A stretch of 35,896 nucleotides of DNA, from NCBI GenBank assembly GCA_013362785.1, contig JABFVM010000105.1, positions 1 to 35,896 of the forward strand. The letters run 5' to 3'. The first letter of the stretch is position 1, and each line of letters starts with the position of its first letter. Under the pieces are notes generated by a model, which did not search any database, was not told the origin of the DNA, and worked only from the letters and a program-made list of their open reading frames with translations. This stretch comes from Streptomyces sp. Lineage in GTDB: Bacteria > Actinomycetota > Actinomycetes > Streptomycetales > Streptomycetaceae. Shown in pieces: positions 1 through 6,709 of the stretch. The position numbers were made by a program, and so were the translations under genes.

Positions 1-112
1 CCGTGTCCCGCTCAAGGCGCGTCTGAAGCGCCCGCTCCACGTGGTCGAGAACCTGATCAACCGGTTCGGCTCGCAAGTCGACGGGACGGGCCGTGGATAC
101 CGAGGGCGTCAT
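1..112 (-). CDS. Partial hypothetical protein, N-terminus only
   Basis: An open frame on the minus strand starts with ATG at 112 and runs without a stop off the left edge, giving 37 residues that begin MTPSVSTARP. The visible part contains a predicted amphipathic stretch (VDQVLDHVERALQTRLER) and has normal Streptomyces codon use. I do not recognise a family from so short a fragment. It lies downstream of, and in the same direction as, the XRE-DUF5753 and DUF397 genes with a 38-nt gap, so it may be the next gene of that unit. No convincing ribosome binding site precedes the ATG, so the start is uncertain. Confidence 0.4.
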   Translation of the reverse strand, partial: MTPSVSTARPVDLRAEPVDQVLDHVERALQTRLERDT

Positions 113-150
113 AGCTGGGACCGTAGCAGTGGGCTATTTTTTCGTGGGGC

Positions 151-378
151 TCAACTTCGTGAGTCGTGGGAACCGTCTCTCAGCGGAGCGGCCATAGCCA
201 AGAAGCATGCCCATGCTGTAGCTGAGACCATGAGATGTGGGTGCTCATGCCGCTTGGAGTCCCGTATCAGTACGCCGGCTGGGACGAATGCGGCTTCCAC
301 ACACTCTGTGGTGTTGCCGCCGCTGTACGACGACTTAAACCAGGCGGGCTTGGACACTTGCTGAGAGCCGACGGACAT
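151..378 (-). CDS. DUF397 domain protein
   Basis: This 75-residue protein carries the DUF397 signature: a WFKSSYSGGN block at about residues 12-21, a conserved Cys-Val-Glu (TECVEAA), a VLIRDSK block and a closing AW..FLA helix. The family is widespread in actinomycetes and almost always sits directly behind an XRE regulator with a DUF5753 domain, as here. The ATG follows the TGA of the upstream regulator with no intervening base, so translational coupling is likely. From family knowledge, such proteins probably act as partners of the cognate regulator or of a GHKL ATPase. The biochemical role is not settled. Confidence 0.9.
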   Translation of the reverse strand: MSVGSQQVSKPAWFKSSYSGGNTTECVEAAFVPAGVLIRDSKRHEHPHLMVSATAWACFLAMAAPLRDGSHDSRS

Positions 379-1224
379 TCACAGCTCCTTGCGGGCGCGA
401 TGGATCATGGCGGAGGAGGCCTCCATGTCCAACGCTTGCGCCCGAAGGTACTCGAACGCAAGTCTGTATCGGTCCAGTTCCTCCTCCTTCTCCAGGAAGA
501 GGGAGCCGGTGTGGAAGTCGACGTACACCACGTCGAGGGCTGGCTCGCTGCCGCCGATGATGACGAAGCTCCCAAGAGCTGCGGCGTGGGCTCCCTTGGA
601 GAAGGGCAGCACCTGAAGTGTGATGTGAGGTGACTCGTTCGCTTCGAGTAGGCGGTCCAGCTGCTCCTTCATGATCTGTGGTGAGCCGACGACACGGCGG
701 ATGACGGACTCGTCGAGGATTGCCCACAGGTGCAGCGGCTTCGGGCGGTTGAGGATCTCCTGCCGCTTCATACGGATGTCGACGAGTCGCTCGATCTCAG
801 CTGTGCCCAGCGGAACTTCGTTGGCCTTCTGCAATGCTGTGCTGTAGGTGCGCGTTTGCAGGAGGCCTGGCACGTAGACGCAAGAGAAGTGACTCTCGCG
901 CACAGCCTCGTCCTCAAGGGTGAGCAGCAAGTTCATGCTCTCCGGGATGGAGTCGGCGAAGGAACTCCACCAGCCTTGCTGCTTGGCGTCCTTCGCAAGC
1001 CCGACAACCGCCCTGCGCTCAGCCTCAGTTGCTCCGTACTCGCGGCAAAGGGCATCTACGACGATCCACTTGACCGGCCCGGCCTGAGTCTCGTACCTGC
1101 TGACCGTCGCCTTGGATACGCCGACGAGCCGTCCAGCCTCCTCAAGAGTCAGCCCTTTGTGAGCGCGCAACTTGCGCATCATCGCGCCTAGTTGGCGGCG
1201 ACGGGTTGTGGTCCGTTCGGACAT
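379..1224 (-). CDS. XRE-family transcriptional regulator with DUF5753 domain
   Basis: This 281-residue protein has an N-terminal XRE helix-turn-helix at about residues 9-65, with a clear GLTLEEAGRLVGVSKATVSRYE motif region. A DUF5753 domain follows from about residue 100 to the end, including the typical VYVPGLLQT segment and an ILDESV..R stretch. AAGGAG lies 5 nt before the ATG, which supports the start. Together with DUF397 (behind it) and a small GHKL ATPase (divergent, ahead of it) it forms a set common in Streptomyces, related to the bldB/abaA-type and whiJ-type regulatory clusters. DNA binding is expected, probably in the shared upstream region 1225-1441. Targets cannot be read from the sequence. 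Confidence 0.93.
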   Translation of the reverse strand: MSERTTTRRRQLGAMMRKLRAHKGLTLEEAGRLVGVSKATVSRYETQAGPVKWIVVDALCREYGATEAERRAVVGLAKDAKQQGWWSSFADSIPESMNLLLTLEDEAVRESHFSCVYVPGLLQTRTYSTALQKANEVPLGTAEIERLVDIRMKRQEILNRPKPLHLWAILDESVIRRVVGSPQIMKEQLDRLLEANESPHITLQVLPFSKGAHAAALGSFVIIGGSEPALDVVYVDFHTGSLFLEKEEELDRYRLAFEYLRAQALDMEASSAMIHRARKEL

Positions 1225-1441
1225 GAGGCTCCTTCGCCATGTGTCGGGCGGCAGGCCCGGCGATCTCGTCAGGCTAGGCAGCGTGGAAGTAGGCCCGCCA
1301 TCAGATTCACCCGTTGGATTTTCGTGAGAAGTTACATGATGAGAGTTCTCTGTGCCATGCTCGGTTACAGATCGCTACGCAATGCAGCCGTTCGGATACG
1401 GCAGGCGCAGCATGTGCGTGGCTTGGGAGGGAGGATTAGCC
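1225..1441. promoter_or_regulatory. Divergent promoter region between regulator and GHKL ATPase
   Basis: This 217-bp gap separates two divergent genes and must hold both promoters. The AAGGAG of the leftward gene and the GGGAGG of the rightward gene mark its two ends. A 5-bp inverted repeat, GAGAA...TTCTC, lies near 1325-1347 but is too short to call an operator. No sigma-70-type promoter stands out. Confidence 0.45.
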
Positions 1442-2074
1442 ATGCCTGGCTACGAAGTCACCGAATCCCGACTCCGGTGTGTGCATCCATTTGAGGCCGC
1501 GCCGGCAGAGGTGCGCCTGCTGCGAAGAGCCACCGTTAAGCAACTGGAGCGGTGGGGCATGTCTGTCGCCGCCGATCAGGTAGAGCTGCTCGTCACGGAG
1601 CTGGCGACGAACGTCGTCAAGCACGTCGGCGAAGGGGCATCAGCGACCTTGATCCTGGAATGGAGAGGAGAGCGGCTTCGCCTCGAAGTCCACGACAAGA
1701 GCCAGGCGATGCCATCACTCAGCACGGCTGGATGCGACGAGGAATGCGGCCGCGGCCTGCATCTTCTCTCGTCCCTCGCGCTCGACTGGGGTGCGGAGCT
1801 GACGTCGGCTGGCAAGGCTGTCTGGTGCGAAGTGGCCGTCGGTGCCGGGCGGGCGTGCCTGCGTGTCGAGCGAGCCGTCGCAGCGCTGGAGAAGTACCAG
1901 AGGAGTGACTATGCGCTATCGCCGCAGGCGAAGGCGGGCAACGTGGTTCTAGAAGAGTCGGCGATCGAGTTGATCGCCGATCTGCTCCACTGGACTGCTG
2001 CTCGTGGGCAGGATCCGGACGACTTCCTCGACCGGGTCCAGATGCGCTACGAGAATGAGGTCGGCGCTGCCTGA
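1442..2074 (+). CDS. Small GHKL ATPase (anti-sigma-factor-like ATP-binding protein)
   Basis: The 210-residue product has a HATPase_c domain of the RsbW/SpoIIAB type. The N-box is ELLVTELATNVVKH (about residues 47-60), followed by a G1-like VHDKS and a G2-like CGRGLHLL. ATP-binding proteins of this kind are very common in Streptomyces. Some phosphorylate anti-sigma antagonists, but most are of unknown function. I chose the ATG at 1442 because GGGAGG precedes it. The longer frame from 1352 lacks a ribosome binding site and family similarity. A C-terminal tail of about 70 residues after the ATPase fold is helical and unfamiliar. The gene diverges from the XRE-DUF5753 gene, its usual partner. Confidence 0.88.
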   Translation: MPGYEVTESRLRCVHPFEAAPAEVRLLRRATVKQLERWGMSVAADQVELLVTELATNVVKHVGEGASATLILEWRGERLRLEVHDKSQAMPSLSTAGCDEECGRGLHLLSSLALDWGAELTSAGKAVWCEVAVGAGRACLRVERAVAALEKYQRSDYALSPQAKAGNVVLEESAIELIADLLHWTAARGQDPDDFLDRVQMRYENEVGAA

Positions 2075-2090
2075 GGAGCACCCGATGCTG

Positions 2091-2116
2091 CTCCGCCCCG
2101 TGCTGACGGGGCGGAG
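2091..2116. terminator. Hairpin terminator between convergent genes
   Basis: A perfect 11-bp stem (CTCCGCCCCGT / ACGGGGCGGAG) closes on a 4-nt GCTG loop. It lies 16 nt after the stop of the GHKL ATPase gene and 49 nt beyond the stop of the convergent HNH-like gene. There is no T-run, as is usual in Streptomyces, and it could act in both directions. Confidence 0.8.
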
Positions 2117-2165
2117 AAACTCCATGAGTTCGGTGTTGGGACGGGCGAGCCCGGGCGGAGGCGAA

Positions 2166-2867
2166 TCAGTCCTCCTCGATCAGCGCTCCCGCAAGCTTCA
2201 GCATGACATCGACTTGGTCGTTGCGTACCAGCCGCAACCATGCTGCGAAGATCAGGTCAACCTCGTCTCGCTCCGGTCGGCCGGACTGCATGAGCCGGTA
2301 CAGCCGTCGCCTCTCCTCGCGCCCGCTGAGATTGAGCGCCCGCGTCAGGACGTCATCCGGCCTGGGCGACGAAGCAGTTCCACCAGCCTTGATCCCGGCG
2401 ATGCATTGCTGGCACTCCACGCTGAGGTTCGCCAGCTCAGTGTCTATGGGAGGGGTTGGATCGATGAGGCGAACGCTGAGTACTGCCGTCTGATCGCTAT
2501 CGGGGTATGGCTCTCCGGCTCGTGTGCCGCAGGTCTGGCAGAGGCGGCCGGCTCGTTCGATAGCTTCTCGGCGTCGCGCGGACGGGATGCGTTGCCGGGG
2601 AGATTCCTTTGGCTGTTCACCCAGGTCGATACGAGTTCCGATCGCAGTAAGTCGGTACTGGTCCGGCTGGAGCCGGGGATCGGTCTTGTAGTTGTCGATC
2701 TGCCAGCCCAGTTCACGTAGATCGCGCATCCGGCGGTCCACCTGGGCGACGCCAGGGACGCCGTTGAAGAGTTCGAACTTGGTGAAGACCGTGTCCTCGC
2801 CCAGGCCTGCCAGGAACTCTGCGACCTTCACCTTCGATGACCGCCGTACGGGGCGCTCGTCTGCCAT
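2166..2867 (-). CDS. HNH-like (degenerate) zinc-site protein, paralogue of the 4573-5265 product
   Basis: This 233-residue protein has an N-terminal winged-helix-like part (about residues 12-60) and a C-terminal treble-clef zinc site with CxxC at residues 110/113 and 152/155. The layout matches HNH endonucleases. However, where HNH enzymes have a D/H-H pair between the two CxxC knuckles, this protein has LSVRLIDP, so the catalytic His is missing. It aligns along its whole length with the protein at 4573-5265: FTK..., QVDRRMRDLRELGW, DP.L, RLCQTCG..AGE.Y.D. AGGAG lies 8 nt before the ATG. It probably binds DNA. Nuclease activity is doubtful. Confidence 0.75.
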   Translation of the reverse strand: MADERPVRRSSKVKVAEFLAGLGEDTVFTKFELFNGVPGVAQVDRRMRDLRELGWQIDNYKTDPRLQPDQYRLTAIGTRIDLGEQPKESPRQRIPSARRREAIERAGRLCQTCGTRAGEPYPDSDQTAVLSVRLIDPTPPIDTELANLSVECQQCIAGIKAGGTASSPRPDDVLTRALNLSGREERRRLYRLMQSGRPERDEVDLIFAAWLRLVRNDQVDVMLKLAGALIEED

Positions 2868-2971
2868 TGCTCTTCTCCTGTCCGGCGCTCTTCAGTGGTC
2901 TGCCGACTGTAACCCATAGCGGTGACGGCTCGAACTACTGTACCGTCGGCACGGTTGTTTCGTGCTGCCGT

Positions 2972-2991
2972 CAACGTTCGGCAACGTTCGG
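2972..2991. repeat. Tandem 10-bp direct repeat upstream of small ORF
   Basis: Two head-to-tail copies of CAACGTTCGG, each containing the palindrome AACGTT, lie in the divergent gap between the HNH-like gene and the small membrane ORF. A spacing of exactly one helical turn is typical of operator half-sites. The cognate protein is unknown. Confidence 0.4.
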
Positions 2992-3038
2992 CGAAGGATC
3001 GGCAGAAACCTTACGGCGGAGGAGGTTCGACGGTACTG

Positions 3039-3224
3039 ATGGACGTGGTGGTTGTCGTAGGAATGGTGCTGGCCGGAGTGCCTGCCGTGATTCGTGGTGT
3101 CGTCGCTCTCGCGAACTACGTTCTCGACCAGATTCCGGCGCTGTCGGCCAAGGCGGAGAGGGCCATCACCGTGTTGCGTCGCCTCCGGAACGCCTGGCGC
3201 GATGACGAGAGGGCGTCCCGGTAG
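3039..3224 (+). CDS. Small single-span membrane protein
   Basis: A 61-residue frame begins MDVVVVVGMVLAG. It has one hydrophobic segment at about residues 2-17 and then an amphipathic, Arg/Lys-rich cytoplasmic tail (ALSAKAERAITVLRRLR). GGAGG at 3021-3025 is 13 nt upstream of the ATG, somewhat far. A longer frame opens at 2922 but its extra N-terminus looks random. I recognise no family. Small membrane proteins occur in defence islands as effectors, but nothing in this sequence proves such a role. Confidence 0.4.
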   Translation: MDVVVVVGMVLAGVPAVIRGVVALANYVLDQIPALSAKAERAITVLRRLRNAWRDDERASR

Positions 3225-3282
3225 GGGGCAGCCGGCTTGGGCTGCCAGCCCGCCGTGGGCGTGCGCTCCTCTTTGGCCGGAG

Positions 3283-3331
3283 TCTGCGAGATCACGTGTG
3301 GGGCGGTCCGGCTCAAACGTGATCTCGCAGA
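3283..3331. repeat. 15-bp perfect inverted repeat
   Basis: TCTGCGAGATCACGT at 3283-3297 is repeated exactly in inverted orientation at 3317-3331, with a 19-nt spacer. It sits in the convergent gap after the small membrane ORF. It can act as a terminator, but a perfect non-GC-biased 15-bp arm is also compatible with a protein or recombinase binding site. Confidence 0.6.
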
Positions 3332-3382
3332 TTCGCCAGGCCCGGTGGGGAGTTGGTCATTCTGGGTTGTGGCGAGCAAGTT

Positions 3383-3415
3383 GCGCGGAGTCCGCAGCAT
3401 CGCTGCACTCCGCGC
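3383..3415. terminator. Bulged hairpin, probable terminator
   Basis: GCGCGGAGT and GCAGC pair with GCTGC and ACTCCGCGC around a 3-nt ATC loop, giving 14 bp interrupted by one CC bulge. It lies 67 nt past the stop of the leftward HTH gene, in the convergent gap. It probably ends transcription from one or both sides. Confidence 0.6.
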
Positions 3416-3481
3416 CGAAGCATGCCTTGTCGGCGGGCCGTCGATCGTCTGCGCCTGGATGCGCGAGACAGTGCCGGCGCA

Positions 3482-4336
3482 TCACCCCACGGCAGCTCGC
3501 AGTATCGCGCCGGCGTCGTCGGCCAGACCCAGCTCGTGCAGGGTCAGGGCGATGTCCATCACGTCCTGGTCGGGCTGATCGCGGCCGTAGACGTGAATGA
3601 GGTTGTCGGCGAGCTGATGCTGGTCCAGATCGCGCAGCGTGACGAGGGTGAGGGCGGCCTCGATCGGACTCAGGACCTCGGTGGTGGTCTGTCGCAGCAG
3701 CGTAAGGGCAAGCCCCTCGCCGTCGTCGCCTCGGTTTCGCAGGTCCTGTGCCTGCTGTGCCACCTGCTGCGCCGCTGCCGTGTCTCTCGACATCCGCTGC
3801 CGGTCCCTCCGTCGGCGGGGGACCGGCAGCGGAGTCGCGCGGGTCAGCGCGGCGAGACGTTCATGCAAGCCGGCTTTGCTGCTCTCAGCTTCCTCAAGTT
3901 GCTGCCGGAGTGAAGCGGCCTCAGCGCTTGCCAGATCAGCTTTCTTGCTCAGGCTGGCGCATCTGCGGCAACGCCGCTCAGCTTCAGCGCGCTTGTGCAT
4001 CTCGGCCAGTTCTCCCGGCGTCATGCCGACAGGACCAGGGTCGCCAGCATCGGCGCAGGCTGCCTCGTGCAGAGCTTTTACGATACTGAAAACTGGTACA
4101 TAACGGCCGCAGAGGAATCGAGAAAGCGAACTCTCGCTAATATTGAGCCGTTCCGCGGCTTCTTTCTGGGTAGGCGGCCTGTATCCCCCTTTCTCCCCCA
4201 TGGTGCTCCGCGTGCGGAGATGGCGGGCGAGATCTTGCAGAGCTGCGGCGAAGGCCCGTCTGCCAGGCGGGACATCTCCCTTGATGGCCTTGTGGGTCCA
4301 TGGTCTCGTGCCCCTGCCGCCCCCGTGCTGCGTCAT
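3482..4336 (-). CDS. HTH (XRE-like) regulator with coiled coil and helical C-terminal domain
   Basis: The 284-residue product has a helix-turn-helix at about residues 50-85 (PTQKEAAERLNISESSLSRFLCGRYVP). A CxxC pair (RRCRRC) and a coiled coil with SLRQQLEEAESS lie near the middle. The C-terminal helical region (DLDQHQLADNLIHVYGRDQPDQDVMDIAL, read in parts) resembles the TPR-like tails of Streptomyces regulators. The ATG at 4336 has GGGAGGG 6 nt upstream. The GTG at 4357 would place that ribosome binding site inside the coding region, so I reject it. The gene diverges from the defence operon at 4573 and may control it. A palindrome at 4362-4376 is a candidate operator. Confidence 0.8.
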   Translation of the reverse strand: MTQHGGGRGTRPWTHKAIKGDVPPGRRAFAAALQDLARHLRTRSTMGEKGGYRPPTQKEAAERLNISESSLSRFLCGRYVPVFSIVKALHEAACADAGDPGPVGMTPGELAEMHKRAEAERRCRRCASLSKKADLASAEAASLRQQLEEAESSKAGLHERLAALTRATPLPVPRRRRDRQRMSRDTAAAQQVAQQAQDLRNRGDDGEGLALTLLRQTTTEVLSPIEAALTLVTLRDLDQHQLADNLIHVYGRDQPDQDVMDIALTLHELGLADDAGAILRAAVG

Positions 4337-4361
4337 GCTGTTGCCCTCCCAACTCACGCGC

Positions 4362-4376
4362 CAATTCCCGTAATTG
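4362..4376. promoter_or_regulatory. Candidate operator CAATT-5-AATTG
   Basis: An AT-rich 5-bp inverted repeat with a 5-nt centre lies 26 nt upstream of the HTH regulator ATG, in a GC-rich gap of 236 bp shared with the divergent defence operon. Position suggests autoregulation; the match is short. Confidence 0.3.
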
Positions 4377-4572
4377 TGCCGGACTGATCTGGCTGTGGTT
4401 CTTGCTACCTCATGCGCAAGCCGATGATCTGCTGGACTTCCGCTCCGGCTCCGGTGTCACATGGATGAGCCGCCCGAATGCGGGAGGACGCAGAGCCATG
4501 GAGGTGTGTGCTGCACGGCGCATGCCCTTGGATTGATGCGCTGTTGCTGTACGAGTCGACCGGAGGCGCTTA

Positions 4573-5265
4573 ATGGTGCTGCCCTCGTGGCGCAACGAGA
4601 GTCTGGGAAGCATGGTGCGGGGGGCGTTGTGGCTGGAGTCCGAGGTAGGTGAGGGGAACACCTTCACCAAGGCGCAGCTCCGCGAGGCATTCCCGAGCCT
4701 GTCTCAGATCGACAGGAGGCTTCGTGACCTCCGGGACTACGGCTGGAAGATTAATACGAGCCGTGATGACCCGACGCTGCAGCAGCAGGAGCAGCGGTAC
4801 GTCGCCAAGGGGGCCGAAGTCTGGATCCCGGGCCAGGCGAAGGCACCTAAGCACAAGAGCAGCATCACCGCGGCGCAGCGGGCCAGGGTCATGCGAGCCG
4901 ACAACTTCCTGTGCCGATCGTGCGGCATCGGGTCCGGTGAGGAGTACGGGGATGGCGTTGAGCAGTCTCAGTTGAACGTGGCCCGGCGCAAGGTAGTGCT
5001 GCCCGGCGGGGAGACCGACTACCAGCTGGTCACCGAGTGCAGGCGGTGCGGCGCGGGCCGTGGACCGGACCATGAAGTCGACCTCGAAGCGCTGCTTGAA
5101 CTCGTCGAGGCTCTTTCGCCAATGGAGCGGCGCATTTTCGTCGGCTGGATCGCCGCTGACCAGCGTTCACTGAGCCCTCTCGACAGGGTTTGGGGGATTT
5201 ACCGGAGTCTCCCGGAACAGTCCCGCGAGGCTGTTGCTGAAGCGCTTGACGACATGGACAACTAG
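4573..5265 (+). CDS. HNH-like (degenerate) protein, first gene of the defence operon
   Basis: This 230-residue protein has an N-terminal winged-helix-like region (about 14-62, with FTKAQLREAF and SQIDRRLRDLRDYGW) and a treble-clef zinc site with Cys at 114/117 and 156/159. In HNH nucleases the segment after the first knuckle carries a D/H-H pair. Here it reads LNVARRK, so the catalytic His is absent. The same loss occurs in its paralogue at 2166-2867. GGAGG lies 7 nt before the ATG. It is followed after 19 nt by the ParB-like gene. A DNA-reading or recruiting role for the helicase/methyltransferase complex is my inference. Confidence 0.78.
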   Translation: MVLPSWRNESLGSMVRGALWLESEVGEGNTFTKAQLREAFPSLSQIDRRLRDLRDYGWKINTSRDDPTLQQQEQRYVAKGAEVWIPGQAKAPKHKSSITAAQRARVMRADNFLCRSCGIGSGEEYGDGVEQSQLNVARRKVVLPGGETDYQLVTECRRCGAGRGPDHEVDLEALLELVEALSPMERRIFVGWIAADQRSLSPLDRVWGIYRSLPEQSREAVAEALDDMDN

Positions 5266-5284
5266 ATCAGAACGGGGATTTGCG

Positions 5285-6709
5285 ATGTTGCGGGAGTTTC
5301 CGCCGCCGCCGCGTGCGGCCGAGTTCAGCGAACAGATCAAGAAGAAGGTCGAGGAGGTCAAGGGCGCCGGCGGCACCAGGGAAACCGTCTCGGTTGACTG
5401 GAATGAGCAGCAGGCTCATGTCGAGGTCATCGACCTTCCGCTCAGCGGGCTGTACTTCAACCCGAGTACGCACCGGATTCGTGCCCAACGCAGCCACGAC
5501 GCCGTCAGGGACGAGGCTCTGGAGAAGGACCCCTGGAGCGCTGAGAGCCAGGACTACCTCAAGTTCCTCATCCAGGCCTCGCCCACCGATCCCAATCTGC
5601 GTGACCCGGACTTCGACAAGCTCAAGGAGAGCCTGGAGCAGTTCGGCCAGAACGACCCGGGCCTTGTGACGCACCACGGTGTTTTGGTGAACGGCAACAC
5701 GCGAGCCGTTGCCCTGCGGGAACTCGGCGCCCAGTCGATGCGGGTGGGAGTCCTTCCGGAGTCGTTCACCTGGGCAGACATCAACGCCGTTGAGCTCTCC
5801 CTGCAGTTGCGCAAGGACCACCGTCGGGACTACTCGTACATCAATCGGCTTCTGGCGATGGAGGAGCAGGCTTCTCTCGGTCGTACGCCTGACCAGATCG
5901 CCAAGGACTTCCGGATTCAGGTGAAGACCTACCACCAGGAACGCTGGATCCTCAGCACCATCCGGGAGTTGATCGACCGCAGTAAGAGTGGTGGGGGTGT
6001 AGCCCTGCGCCTAGTCGACTTCGAAGGGGCGCAGGAGCGTCTCAAGGAACTGCACCGGCTGTACGTAAAGCTGGAATCGGCGGACCGGGACCAGGCGGAA
6101 GTTCTAAAGGAATGGCGGCTGGCCGCGATCCTCCTCGACTTCTCCAAGACGGACGTACGGCACATCGACGAGGACTTCCTGAAGGAAGGCCTGGGACAAA
6201 GGCTGCCGGGCGGCGACGGTGTCACGCCCACCGCGTCCGATGCTGTGGCGATCCCGGGCCTCGACCTGTCGGTTCCCGCTGCCTCCTCTGCTGTGTCTGA
6301 AGCGAGGGCGCTGAACGACCGGATTCTCCGTGCCAGTGCCGCTGCCCGGAGCAGGAAGCCGGACCTGCTCGACAACGAGAAGGCTCAGGGGCAGGCCGTA
6401 CTGGATGAGGCCAAGAAGGCCTTTGATGGTGCTATCGAGGCTGCCGGCCGTAGTGCACGCCTGCGGAAGCGCAAGCAGCTGGCGCCGGCCCGCCTCGCGG
6501 AGGCCTGCGCGAGCATCGACCAGTGCGTGATGGACCTGGTGCAGGCTCGGTCTTCGCACAGCCTTGACGAAGAAGCCTTCGACGAGGCGGTTTTGAAGCT
6601 CAAAGGCAGCCTCCGAAAGCTCGCGCAGCAGGCGGGGCGAGGCCTGCCCAACCCCGGTGACGGAGTGGCGTGGCTGTTGGAAGCCGCGGCTGCGGAGGGC
6701 TCCCAGTGA
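5285..6709 (+). CDS. ParB-like N-terminal domain protein with long helical C-terminus
   Basis: This 474-residue protein has a ParB/sulfiredoxin-type domain at about residues 45-165. The diagnostic segment is LVNGNTRAVALRELG (about 134-148), with GNTR in place of the GxxR box, preceded by LKESLEQFGQNDPGLV. An HTH-like stretch (TPDQIAKDFRI) follows at about 205. The rest is helical and charged. ParB-like domains bind nucleotides and often load onto DNA. They occur in phosphorothioation and other defence loci. I start at 5285 (GGGGA upstream) and not at the longer frame from 5234, which overlaps the previous gene. Its stop overlaps the helicase start by 4 nt (GTGA), so the two are translationally coupled. 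Confidence 0.82.
   Translation: MLREFPPPPRAAEFSEQIKKKVEEVKGAGGTRETVSVDWNEQQAHVEVIDLPLSGLYFNPSTHRIRAQRSHDAVRDEALEKDPWSAESQDYLKFLIQASPTDPNLRDPDFDKLKESLEQFGQNDPGLVTHHGVLVNGNTRAVALRELGAQSMRVGVLPESFTWADINAVELSLQLRKDHRRDYSYINRLLAMEEQASLGRTPDQIAKDFRIQVKTYHQERWILSTIRELIDRSKSGGGVALRLVDFEGAQERLKELHRLYVKLESADRDQAEVLKEWRLAAILLDFSKTDVRHIDEDFLKEGLGQRLPGGDGVTPTASDAVAIPGLDLSVPAASSAVSEARALNDRILRASAAARSRKPDLLDNEKAQGQAVLDEAKKAFDGAIEAAGRSARLRKRKQLAPARLAEACASIDQCVMDLVQARSSHSLDEEAFDEAVLKLKGSLRKLAQQAGRGLPNPGDGVAWLLEAAAAEGSQ

Noticed and set aside
2166..2867. Active HNH endonuclease annotation
   Set aside because: Both CxxC knuckles are present but the D/H-H catalytic residues are missing, so only an HNH-like fold is claimed.
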